A stretch of DNA of 64,000 bases from Phorcus lineatus (lineage: Eukaryota > Mollusca > Gastropoda > Trochida > Trochidae): assembly GCA_921293015.1 (NCBI GenBank), contig OV121088.1, positions 28,805,645 to 28,869,644 of the forward strand, written 5' to 3'. Both the position numbers and the translations under genes were made by a program. The notes beneath the pieces are model-generated. The model did not search any database. It was not told the origin of the DNA and was given only the letters and a program-made list of their open reading frames with translations. Below are positions 33,334 through 45,700 of the stretch, piece after piece; positions within the stretch are counted from its first letter, which is position 1; the number at the start of each line of letters is the position of its first letter.

Positions 33334-35735
33334 GTGTCATAGTTATACCGGAAATGTCATTAACAGGCCGCATAGACAAAGTGTCAATGATATTTCAAAA
33401 TAAGCTTTTGTAGTAACTATTACATAACGTTTATGATCAATTTAATATAACTCATTTGAATAACCATCATAGACGTTCTCCAAATAGTAACGAACTTTGA
33501 ATGAGAGAAGGATCATAATGATATTTTTTTTTTCAGAAATATCAGTAGGGTACTGCTCTTGGATGATCAATAAGACGGTTATCAAACATCATGTCTTTTT
33601 GAATGACGGAAAGTTTCAATATTTTAAGATCGTATTCGTGGTATGTAATTTCTATTCACGTAAAAAAATCGACATCGCGACTTTCAAATTCAATCAAACA
33701 CATTTATCACACCAAGGAACATTGGTCGCCGAGGAGGTACATAAGTTTGACATCATGCTCATCAAACTGAGAGTCTAACGGCATTTGAAATACATTTTTT
33801 TCGTACTGTATATCCACAATGCCATGTTTCTATCTTTTGTATTCCGGAGCTTTTGCTCGTTTACCTATCCGGTTCCTCCTTTTGGGAAATAAATATGTTT
33901 AAAACACATTTGAAATAGTAGAACAGATCTCGAATAGGACTACAGGTTTAGTTACAGAAAAAAGGCAATGAGAAAACTAATATTATACAGAAAATAATAA
34001 TTTTTGGATATTGCAACATTGCCATCATTGTCTTTTAAAAAGATTTTGGTAGATCAACGCAAAAACATTAAATTGAAACAACTGATCAATGGTTGGTTTT
34101 TTTTAGCAGAGCGTACTTCTTGTTGCATCCAGGTTGGTACTGTCCTAATATTATTTTTGATTTTCAAATGGACAGATTTGAAATTTCAATTATGAAGATG
34201 AACATATCTTCACCAGCAAGAGAAACTAAGCAAATGTAGAGGCATTACGTATTAACAAGTAAGAAACTCTATTTTATTTTAAATCATTTTGAAGAATTTG
34301 AGATTTTACGGGTTAATTTATCCCTTCAAAGACAACAGCGACACACTTGTTAAGAAAGACTTAAGTATCCATTGTCAACACTTGTTACGAGCTTTAGCAA
34401 TGATATCAGCCTTTCAAACTCGTCCATGCAGGCTAATAAATTAAATTCGATTCAAACCATATTCGATGTTATATTTAACAAGCTATTTCTTAACTAAAAA
34501 CATCTAAGCCGTAAACAGCAGATTTAGACCAAAGTTTCACTTTATTTGAAGTACATTTCTGTTTACTTGAGCATGATCATTTCGTTTTAGAACTAGAACT
34601 AAAAGGTTTTTTTGATTGATACCTTGAAATGAATATTTTATGATCGCATCTATTTCTGGAAAGCAGATTTGCGGTCAAAGGGAGGTTACTCCATATGTAT
34701 TTGTTACTGAAAGCATCACCTTCGATTATGATTATAAAACAAAATAATTTCATTTTGCGTTTTAAATTCTGTACTAACATGTTTACAGAAATTTACAATT
34801 TAGAATTTTCCTTATGTTAAATCATATGAACACGATAGAAACAACTCTATATATCACTCCATTATTTTACAATGCTGTCAACAAACTTATTTCGTTTTCT
34901 GATTTTTTTTTCGTACAGCTTGATCAATAAGGCAACCATTGATGTAGCTTGGCAGCCAATCTGCACTACGCCAGCTCCATTAAATATCGGGTTTTCTTTC
35001 TTATGTATGAGAAATGTTAAATGATCTGGCATTTATGAAACCAACAATCCTTCCTCAGCAGTGAGTCACCATAAATAAGTGAAAATTTGACGTCAAAGGA
35101 GGGCAATAGAGATGCTGCATATATTGAAGAACAGGCCAAGTTAAGCGTCGCGAAACTGATGTAAAAAATAACTATCTTTTTGTCCTATATGTGAAGGAAA
35201 GGGGGGAAACTGGTTATGACAATATCCATTGCGCAATGCTAAAATTGGCCATGATTGGAGACTACCAAGTAGACAGTATTGTATTTATTTCTGCTTTCGT
35301 TTTTATGAACAATGATTCCCTGCGTCCACAGAGAGCAAGTCTCTAACTAGAAGGGAAGGTATTTAGTCATTTTTCTATTATTCAGTTTCCTATGTTATCC
35401 TGAATTGATACACATCGTTCCATATAGTAACAGCCATCTAAGCCCATATCATCATCAATAACTTTTTAGCATAATTTATGATCAGAGGCAATGGAAAAGT
35501 TTGATATAATTAGGGTTTCAACTATTATTGTGTAGTACTCATATCATAAACACAACGAGACACGAGTGATTGTTTCTATCAGATTTCAATAAGATTATGT
35601 TATAACCTAACTAGACTTTTATCAAAATGTTTATACATGTATCAAATTATATTAGTTTACAGTAATCAAAGTGACACTATCAATAATTTTACGAATAATT
35701 TCATCAGACTGTCTCTTATCACATTATATAGTACT
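33334..35735. other. gene-free stretch downstream of first CYP26 gene
   Basis: Short ORFs at 33497-33778 and 34004-34195 have no recognisable similarity and no splice context. TGACGTCA occurs at 35088-35095. Nothing else identified. Confidence 0.4.
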
Positions 35736-38700
35736 TTACTCTTCATTCTTTCTCAAGGTGAAGGTCACCGGAAGTCCATCTTCCGGATGTGGCATGGGGA
35801 AGTAGATCATGTTGGTTGTTTTGGTTTTCAGCTCCCAGTGACAGGTTCTTATCAGTTCGACGATGAAGGTTTTGACGACTATAGCTGCGAAGGTTCTCCC
35901 GGGGCATTGTCTAGCACCAGCACCGAACGGTACAAAGTCAAACTTGTTGTTGATGTCCTGTAGCTGTGGTTCCATTTTAGGCCAACGTTCCGGTAGAAAC
36001 TCTTCTGTCTGACCGAAGAGTTCTGAATACATATGTGTATCTGTTATTCCGTACAGTACCTGCCATCCCTTGGGAATCTGGTAGCCCTGGGAATATATAA
36101 AGACAATATTTCATGTATCTCTTGCTTTTGGCTTTAAAATAACATTTAAAATAACAGTTTGGTCAACGTAAACCAATAAGATATACACGTGGGTCATTAC
36201 CGCTCATATTACTAACGACATATATTTTTTTTGTAAGGACAAGGTATTAGATGAACTGTATCATGAATCAATGAGTAATATAACGCTAAAATCATGTTTT
36301 GTCAAGTTCGTATCTTGTCATCGGGGGTTAAACCTTATTATCTAAAAAGCTATCTCATCAAAATTAAAAATGTCTTTTTAAATAGGCCCCTTATCCAGAT
36401 ACAAATGATTATGGTAAGACCCCTCCTAACCCAGGAGCCTTCAATCTCTATATTAGACCTCAAATAAATCATCTTCATCCCTCAATCAGATCCGTATTCT
36501 GGTGCTTACCCTTATCAGCCCTATCTCTCCCTGACTCTACCCTACCTTAATGGTAGATCACGTCTTTGACGCATCTCTTTTGCTTTAGGGATCTCGCCCT
36601 GGGATCAAAACTTCAAGTATTTCTATCCTCCTACGAAAGGTTAGGTCCCTGATTTACTGCGTTATTATGTCATTGCCTTGCTTTGATCTCTATTGTAGAG
36701 GTCACCCTTTTATGTTTCCAGAAGCCGGATATATCCAGAGGACCCCCTTTACAACGTGATACACGTATATCAGTTTCATCACGAGGCCATTGCTTAGCTC
36801 CGTCTCAACCATGATCAAAGAAAATCTTGTTTCAAAAATGGCTCACTGGCTCAACCCTCATGTCCCCTAATATACGATGTAAATGTCCTCGCTGGTTCAC
36901 TAGTAATTCAGTGGTAAAATCGTTAATGGCTCTTCCCTATTTGAACGTAGATATCTTCATTAACTAAACCTAGTATCTGTGTCTCTACCCAGTTTAACCT
37001 CTGAAACTAACAGTTTGCATGCTTAATTCGCTCCTATGTTTTGTGTCCATGATTGACAGCTATCTTCTGTGTCCCTGACTTACCCCGATTTCTATTGTAG
37101 ATTTTGCCTTTCTAAAGCTCCCAGCAGCAGCTGGATAAATCCTAAGGACTTCTTTCACAACGTGATCTATGTACGTAAGCTTCATCAAGAGGTCATAGCT
37201 AAGTTCCGTGTCTGTATCCAGCAGATTGAAGTCTTTTAGCTCCTGCTGGATGTTCTGCCTCAGTCGTTGATCTTGGCCAAGGAACATGAGCACACTACAT
37301 ATGGTAGAAGCGGTAGTATCGTTCCCTGCAAACCAGAACTCCAGCAAAGCATTTGCCATTTCTTCCTCTGTGTAAACTTGTTTCCCTTCAGACTTCTGTT
37401 TCAGATCGTCCACCACTGACCAGACTGACGACTCCTTAGCCATGTTCTCCTTAATTGCCTTGATGAGGGATTCCCGAGCTTTCATACCCTGTGTTGGATT
37501 GAAAAGAAAGTCAATTTACGCTTTATAGTTACAAACACACATACGACAAACTTTGGGAGGTTTTCCCGTAGCTAATAATCAAACACCTCCAAAACCTCAA
37601 AAAAAACCACTTTCAGGATTATAAGTCCTCAAAATTATTTTTTTGATAAGTTAGACTACATTAAGCTTTTTATGTGAATGTAACACTAGAACTCTAGGAT
37701 GCATATTGTTGACGTACAATAACGTAATTGTTATAGTCATTTAAACGTAATCTTTAATAATATGGGGCAGTAATTTGTTGTTTCACTTTGATTCCGTTCA
37801 ATTACTTTCAGACTCTATGTATTCCTGAATACTTGTGAAAGTCCTTTGAGATATACATGTATCATTTGAGTGAATCCATCAATTAAGCAAACCAATCCAA
37901 TACATTCAGTCAGAAAAATATCTACAAGGACTGCTGTGGAATTTACCTTATAAAACCCAGTACCAGGAATATTCCAAGGCAATGTGAAGAGATTTGCAAG
38001 TAAAGTTTTCATCGACGACACAATTTCCACCATTTTCTCCTTCTCAACCTTGAATCCAAGTACAATTTCGGCAACAAGATTCATGGTCATATTTTTGCAT
38101 ATGTCCTGTCCTAGGAGTTCACCCTGCCCACACCATTCAGTCAAGGTGCTTCTGATGAAGCTTTGAATGCCTGGGACGTACCTCCGTAAACCATTTGGTG
38201 ACATGACCTGAAGAATAATCTTCTTTCTCAGTCTGTGGATGTCTGGAGGACTTGCTGCAACTCCTCCAGGACCCAGGAGCCGCTTGGTGGATGTCGGGTT
38301 ATTCTGGTCCACGATGATGTGCTCGCCCATGAGAATACGTCGGATGTTTTGAGCTCCGTGGACGTTTACAGTTGGTTGTCCGAACAAGTGGGTCTTGTAG
38401 ATGAAGCCATACTTCTTGTGGCGATATTTGTTGTGGTTGAAGTCCTTTTGATTAGATTCAGAATTGGAGAAATATTATAAGTGAATATGTGATATCTATG
38501 ATCTGTTGAGAGAGTTAAAAGATAAAAACACCATTTGACATATACTTTATTATTAATGAATGCTTGCTACTTTAATTGATTATTTATATTTCGGGGAGTC
38601 TGGAGTATCACTCAAGCTTGGTTGCATTTACTGTTACAGATTTACTGTTAGTACTATCAACAACTTTTATGGATAAGATTTCAAAGATGAAGTGCAAGTG

Positions 38701-39328
38701 CGAGTTAAAACTTACAAACCTAGGTTTACACGGCCAAATTGCAAGCACGAACAACAGTTTACGGTTATCAAGGCTCAAATGAAAGTACGAGTAACAACAT
38801 AAAAACATAGGGTTTCCGATTATCTAGTGTCAGTACGAGGACCAACTTAGAAACATAAGGTTTCCGATTATCTAGATTAAATCATAGTAACAGCTAACAA
38901 ACATAAGTTTTTACAATCAAAAGCTTCCTATATCAGATTTCAAAGGTCAAGTGTAAGTGTGATAAAAACCCATACGGTTTCCAGATATATAGTGCAAGAA
39001 CGAGAAAAAGCTACAAACATTAGGTTTCCAAAGGGAAAGAACGAGTAACACCTCACAAACAAAGATTTCCAATGTTCAAGACCAAGTACCTTAAATAACT
39101 TACAAACGTCAAGAAGGACAGAGTCTCCCCTAGAAACGGAAAGCCCATGCAGCCCGGGGGTAAAGGCAGCTTGCTGCTGGGGTCAGCACAACACTCGTAG
39201 TATAGGCGCCATAGCTTAGTAGCGACAACACACACGGCAACGAGGAGGACTAAGCAGCGTACAGTGACATCAAGGAGGGAACCACTGCCGTACACCAGGT
39301 CAAAGGGGGTGCTTCTGAAACTTAGCAT
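35736..39328 (-). CDS. CYP26-like: cytochrome P450 family 26-like gene (retinoic acid hydroxylase), four exons
   Basis: Complete gene, exons 39328-39104, 38444-37947, 37488-37084 and 36086-35736; all junctions are phase 0 with GT-AG sites. Predicted protein: 492 residues, close to the 490-520 of CYP26 enzymes. In order: N-terminal membrane anchor (about 21-40), proline hinge LPLPPGCMGFPFLGETL, KKYGFIYKTHLFGQPTV (conserved in CYP26), I-helix WFAGNDTTAS, K-helix ExxR (KEVLR), GYQIPKGW, FLPERW, and heme loop PFGAGARQCPG with the iron-ligand cysteine. Known family role: microsomal 4-/18-hydroxylation of all-trans retinoic acid, ending its signal. In lophotrochozoans the substrate is less certain. 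All catalytic residues are present, so it is likely functional. It is transcribed away from the second CYP26 gene. Confidence 0.93.
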
Positions 39329-41309
39329 TCATTAAGGCTTAAAAGATAATGGAATTTAAAGGCACTATTTTTTAAAATACAACTTACATGTATGTACAGA
39401 TAATGCATTTGTCTCGATATTTGTAACTATCCCCATACAGGTAATCTACCATATAAGTTATCTGGCAAATATGTAAGTATTCAGATTATAAATATTATGC
39501 ACTTTTCTCATAGCGTCATATGCTAATCTTGCGAAATACTCTCTCGATTTGTCTCATACATCTTATTCAAAAAGTGAATAAAATGTAATCGTTTCAAATA
39601 AGAACGTACAGTGATAGATGTTTGTGTTTGTATTGCATCAATAAATATCGTTTTCTAAGATTTATTGTAGAATGACATAATTGGGGCACCCTGAACATGT
39701 TTAACAGTTACAGTTACCTGACAATACACAAGTTATCTCCCTTAATATAAACTATTTCCTCTGGTCTTGAAAACGGAGCATTTGTATGTTTTTATAAAAA
39801 CTTTATTCATAACAAATGCCGAAAGAACTATTATGATAGTTCCCATTTTAAGATCATTGATCATCTTTATATTGTTCAATTTTAGAAACTTGCTGTAGTA
39901 ATTCATTGTCATATTAATTTAGCGGTCTCCCTCAGAACACGACACTCATGCGTGATCTGTCCTTGTGTTACTTTATCTATATTCGTCCGGGTTTCTGAAG
40001 CACGTTATCCTGTTATCTATATCGACGCTGGTATGAAAGTGTGATTTATGTCAGCATATTCTATTTATATTTAGACCCTTATAAAACTTAAACTAAAAGG
40101 CAGTGTAGCCAGATGATTGCATTTTTTTCAAAATTTACCCTTTCAATATAAGTGTATGCAAAATGCTTTTTCTTCCGAAGAAAATGTCCTGCAAATACTA
40201 ACAATGAAATTCCTGTTCTAACGGTTCTCCTGTTTCCCTCAGAACACTTGTTGCAGCGCCTTAAAAAGTTCTCCGTACTTCATTCCGTTTTCCACATGAC
40301 AAGTGTACTTTAAAACAGTGCTGATTCCTTAAAATTCATAATAATTCAACCGAGAAAAAAAATTTAAACAAATAAACTACACTTCAAACACATAAAGTGT
40401 AGCCTTATACTTTCAACATGTACAAAATGGAACGCTAGTACATGCTTGTGGACATATTATTAAAGTTTCTGATTATTTTTGTTAGATATGTTGTCGATTC
40501 TGATTGATGACTGTTGTCTATGTCGTTGTTGTTGTTGCTGTTAATGTTCGGAATATTGTTGTCTTGTGTCTGAGCGTGTCTTACTTAAAGATCGGATTCT
40601 TCCGTGGTAGGCAACTTTACGCCATGATACGATCGACTCCTAGGCTACCGAATTCTCTCTGAAATCTCTATTGTCCCTTGTTTAGAAATTTAATACTCCT
40701 GGGTGCACAGGTAGCAACTTTCAAGCGCCTTCACGGTGTTGTTAAAAATCCATGATGGTGAACGTCATGTCAGGAAAAAATACAATAGGTGTTGCTGCAT
40801 AGAACAGAATTCGAAAACCGACCTTCGGAGCCGATAGCCAGCGTTCAACTACAGACAAGATATTATATACCAGTCTCCTTATACAAAGTAAACGTATCAT
40901 AGGGCTACCGCATCAAATATTATAAAATGGGCCTCCGAAAAATAAGCTTCGGAAGAAATCTGATATATTTCCATGTTAAATATATGTTTTCTTGTATCTT
41001 ACATTTTGTAAATACTTGGGAGAAGGTTACCTAAGTTGGATAACTTTAAAATATGTTTAAATCAATTCGATGTACTTGTCTTTAAGAGAGGAAATACTGA
41101 ATCAGGATATAGAGAATGTTTATATGTGTCTTACTTAATCATCTGTACTTTGACAGATTCACTGCTTTGTGCTTTTCATATGATCCGTATCTTTGACTTA
41201 CCATGCATGACTAAACTAATCATTAATATCATACCTTTTTGTACAAGTCACTAGAGTGTGCCCTTCAACAAGAATTTATAAAGAAATATACTAGGTTATT
41301 GAAAAGATG
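39329..41309. other. upstream region of first CYP26 gene
   Basis: No coding exon or repeat family identified up to the SINE at 41310. This 2 kb is the most likely place for its promoter. No obvious direct repeat of AGGTCA with 2 or 5 spacing was seen by eye. Confidence 0.35.
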
Positions 41310-41435
41310 GGGTGAGGTGAGGCGATTTAGGGTTTAACGCCGCTTTCAAGAGTATTTCACCATATCGCGGCTGCTAGTATTATTCCAGGGAGAAAGCCCA
41401 CAACACAATTATGGTTTATATGAAAGATGCATAGC
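41310..41435 (-). mobile_element. 5'-truncated SINE
   Basis: The minus-strand SINE 3' half: the GGGGTGAGGTGAGGC tail, GGGTTTAACGCCGCTTTCAA, ATCGCGGCTGCTAGTATTAT and CAGGGAGAAAGCCC are all recognisable. It fades out near 41430. Same family as the 17.9-24.7 kb SINEs. Confidence 0.85.
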
Positions 41436-41488
41436 TACATTCAGGCGAATGCTTTTAGCGGTACGTCATAAATGAATACTATTTTATG

Positions 41489-41604
41489 TGACCTTGACTT
41501 GTTTGCGTTATCAATATGAGTATGGTGACTGTATGTACGATTGTACTATCTATACGTTGGTCTCTGTACCATGATACATGAATAAACACTATTTTGTGAC
41601 CTTG
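41489..41604. promoter_or_regulatory. two TGACCTTG nuclear-receptor-type half-sites
   Basis: TGACCTTGACTT (41489-41500; reverse complement AAGTCAAGGTCA) and TGACCTTG (41597-41604) match the extended TCAAGGTCA half-site bound by SF-1/ERR-type receptors. Each lies in a small duplicated context (ATGAATA-ACTATTTTATGTGACCTTG and GAATAAACACTATTTTGTGACCTTG). They are about 2.2 kb upstream of the first CYP26 gene. Motif evidence only. Confidence 0.3.
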
Positions 41605-42349
41605 CAAGGGGGGCATTATCAATGAGAAAGTTTAAGCTTAAAGATAAAATGATTTAAGAATACCTGAAAACATCGTCACTACTTGACTGGTATGTCAAAG
41701 TTATATTTCTACCTTTATACATTTTGGAATGTGCTTTACTACCTATAAATATAATTGCAATATATATTTTATATGATAAATGACGTTTCATCTTTCTGTC
41801 TGCAGGTGTCGAACTTGTCATTACATATAAAAACAATAACTGACTTTAGCAAGCTGTACAAAGTCGATGAATATTTACAATTCGTAAAGTATGGTTTCAA
41901 AATCAACCTTAGTAACATTTCGTTCCAAAATAGTAGCATCGCAATGACTTTATATGAATGGGGTATATAACAAGAGGTAAATACAATCTATTCTCAACCA
42001 AAAGTACACTTTTACAGACAACTATTATATGAAAAACCTCGACAGAAGTAGCTCGAGCGACTTTCTTTAAATCTGGATTACCTTGATTGCATTTTGAAAT
42101 AAACGAACCTGGTAATGACGTATGAAGGCTCCATGTCTTTATGTATTGTACAAACCAAGTTGTCTTCGAAGAAACTAACCTGAAGTGTTTACAGTGGCGA
42201 CACGTTCATTTGAGAGCTTGGCATCACGGAGAATGTAAGCGTCTCATGTACCATCGAGTCCTCCATAACTACTTGCAATCAGTACATAATGTAAACTAAT
42301 CAAACCTTTGTGAGTGTATAAGTAACATTGTTTGTTTGTATCATCCCAT

Positions 42350-42470
42350 CTGAACTAGTATAATATTGTCCTTTATCGGATCGAGTTCTTCCGGGATTGG
42401 AACCCATTTCCACAGCCAGGCAACTATTCTTAACAGTTTAACCACCCGACCACCCCGCCTAATCAGGGAA
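42350..42470 (-). mobile_element. tRNA-derived SINE head of a second family
   Basis: The minus strand reads GGCGGGGTGGTCGGGTGGTTAA, an A-box-like region, and about 35 bases later GGGTTCCAATCCCGG, a B-box-like region. This layout is a tRNA-related Pol III promoter, but the cloverleaf is not intact and the family differs from the other SINEs here. It could be a decayed tRNA pseudogene. Confidence 0.6.
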
Positions 42471-42766
42471 TCGACTGGAAGACTTTGTATCGCTGCAGAG
42501 ATGTTGTTTGAGATCCCAATCAATGTCACGTTTTAACTATCGAATAACATGTATCTCTAACATGGAGTTTTTAGTAGTAAATCAACGCTCAATATATGTC
42601 TTCATTGTCAAGGGTTATCTTCTTTGCTTGCCATTCTAGAAGATGAAACGGTGAGGAAAAATAAAATTTTAAATTTCAATGATTTTCTTAAAACTCTACA
42701 ATAAGATCCGACGGTGATATCTGCACCAGTGGTGGTTACTGACCTATAATAGCATGTCGCGGATTT

Positions 42767-45700
42767 TGACGTCAGAGCACTCCTATCAATGTGTTCTTAT
42801 ACCATTGTCCATCCTCACCTTCAATACTTACTGTAATCCCTTGACATCCATACAGGTATAAAGGGGCAGAGCTACCACATTGATTCCATAATAATAAAAT
42901 CATTACTATAATAATTTAATTTATATTCTGTCAATCAGTTTATAAACAGATGTCTTTCTTTACTCCATTTTAGATATTTTTTATTTCCTTTTTTTGTTCC
43001 CATGGTTACATCGAAATACAGTCAACAGTAGACACGACTATCAAAAGTTGTCAAAGGTAAACATTTATATCAAGCAAATATAAAAAATCAATTAGTTACT
43101 AGAAGTGGAATGAGTGAAGAAGTTCCATTTTTGTTTGGATTTGGTAGTTACTTGTAAGATTTGTGTATGTTTGTATCAACCTCGTAGGATTCAAAAGTTC
43201 TTTTCATGCTCTCTTGTTTATAAGTCACCAGGTCAATGGAAAATTTGTACATTTTAATTTCAAGTGTTTGCTGAATTTAGTTAATGGAGATGTTAACTTA
43301 AATCGATTGTATCAGATAATATGTGAACTACTATGTTCGATATGTATATAGGTGCATACAAGACGAAAAACCAGTGCCCATGTCCTTCACGCATAGGCCT
43401 ACTAACAGGCGCATGTTCAAAACACGGTATAGGAGTGGAGAAAGTTGCTCAATGAATGCATAAACACATATGTTCATAGGCGGAACAGGCATACCTGAAT
43501 ATGCTTCGGGGCTAACATGCCCAAAAGTTTATACCCTGTGGTTCATAATGCTAAACGTTATGATCAAACTAAGCTAAGGTCGCCATTAGCAGTAAGGTGT
43601 TTTGGTAAATAGTGAAATATCATCAACAAATAAGTGAACGGATCACACGCTTCGTATGATAAACAATTTCAAGAATTTGAATGTTTATCATCGGAATGTA
43701 AAAAGGTAATAGCATCGATAAACAAATTGATTCATGAATTATAAATATATTTCCTCAACAGACACCTTCAATACGTGTATACATATTCCCGGTATCGGAT
43801 GATTTATTTGAAGCAAATTCCTATCAACAACATATACCAATCAAGAAATGAGATTAATGAATGTAAATCTCGTCCACAGATATCACACAGGTACAGATAA
43901 AGATATCATCACACGGCGTTTACACATAGTTACATACACCCACCTGAGAAAAGAGGTAAACGGAGTTAAATCCCACAAACTTGAATCCGCCATGTTTTAA
44001 CGACAGCCTCGGGTTATACTGTATTTACAAGTAGGTGATTGACAGCTGGGACATAACCCATTTCAATGAAATCAAAGTGTACCTTTATCGGTCGCACCAG
44101 GTATCACGTAGATATGAATATACTGTGGTAATGCATAGACGTACAAAAGTCATGAACTATGCTAAGTCATGGCTAAACAATGCAAAGTCAATAAACTCTT
44201 ATCAACAAATATATATATGGAGACTAACGAGAGCGGGTTTTACTCTCCTTTGATGCGGTTTTATATCGCCCAAGAAATGACGATGAATGCATGAAATAAC
44301 TGAATGTGAATATTGAAAAAGCAAGGTCACAGCTGGCTTTTCATCAGTAAAATTATCTTTTTAATATGCTTTAGTATGTCCTGGGATAATGTAACCATAT
44401 TGCGTATGCAAATAAAGTATTCCGAAAACAAAACTGTTGACTAGATCTTAAGAATTTTAAAAAGCATTTTGGTTTTTTAATTTTATTGGGGGTTGGAGGT
44501 GTTATTTTAGAGCGATAATGGATTTGCGGTTGGGAACTTTTTAGGAAGTAAACTTAGCAGTGAAATGATCGAAAGGTGGGGAGATGACCTTTAGCGCAAG
44601 CGGAACGAGGCCCGGGAAAAAGGTTGGAGAGATTTTTGCAGAAGATCTTCAAATAACTGCCCGACGAGAGATATTAAATACATCAACCCCGGATGATAAA
44701 AGTTTAAAATATCTGTTTAACATCTGAAACGCTCTTTATCATCAAAACTATTTTTCATGAACACTTCACTTGGTATCCAAATACGCTAGCATGATGTCAG
44801 TGTCAAGTCGTCCTGTTTATGACATCATAGTATTGTGATGTCAAGGAATTTTGATGCGTTGTACCTGGTGATGGCAGGGCATTGTCGAAAAGCCACTGTC
44901 AAAACGATATATTCTTCGAAGATATCGTTATTAATAACACACCAAATGAATGTAAACTGATGAAATATTAATTTCATACGTCCCGGAAGTGTTGTTTACT
45001 TTGCCACCTACACAATGCCATTGAAACTGATCCTTTATCAGTAAAAACGATCTTGTTTATTTTACTTTATTTTGCCAGCACCATCAACAATACATCGATT
45101 CGATCTGGAGGTACTAACAGTATCATCGATAGATGGCCTCGCTAGATGTGACGTCAGCACAATTTAAAAATGTAAATCGGTATGCAAGTTGATTATAGCC
45201 TATTCATTTACATGTAGGTCACAAAATACAATGACAAAATATTTATCGAGTCAATACTACTAAGAAATTGTTTTTTTCCAGATATGATCTGTTACATATG
45301 CAAATTCTGCTTATGTTACTGAAATGTTTTGAACTACCCGATTTCATTTTCGCCAATCGGAGTCATTTTCGATACGGTAGTCGTCTGGAGAGAATTTAGA
45401 GAAAATGAACGTCTGTAAGTCCTATAGTCTATTGGTATAGAAGAGGAGATTTTATCATCTATGATTTACAAACTTTTTTTAAAATGTATTATTTCAAATT
45501 TCTGGTGGAATTATACGAAACCCGACCTCTATATGGTATCAAACCTTGTTTCGTATAATTCCTAACGAATAGCACCTCGTGCTGTACTTTCTATATCTCC
45601 CACAAGCGATATATCTTTTGCAATACAGTTTTGAATGATAAAAGACAACCATACTCTTAGGGACAAGTTGTCCAACTTTTCTTAGATTAACACGTCGTCT

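Noticed and set aside
35820-35963. Opposite-strand ORFs over CYP26 exons (also 38235-38480, 57439-57645, 59807-60148)
   Set aside because: They are shadows of the P450 coding strand with no independent motif.
39330-40500. Classical retinoic acid response element (AGGTCA direct repeat with 5 or 2 spacer) near the first CYP26 promoter
   Set aside because: None found by eye; only single half-sites. A weight-matrix scan could still reveal one.
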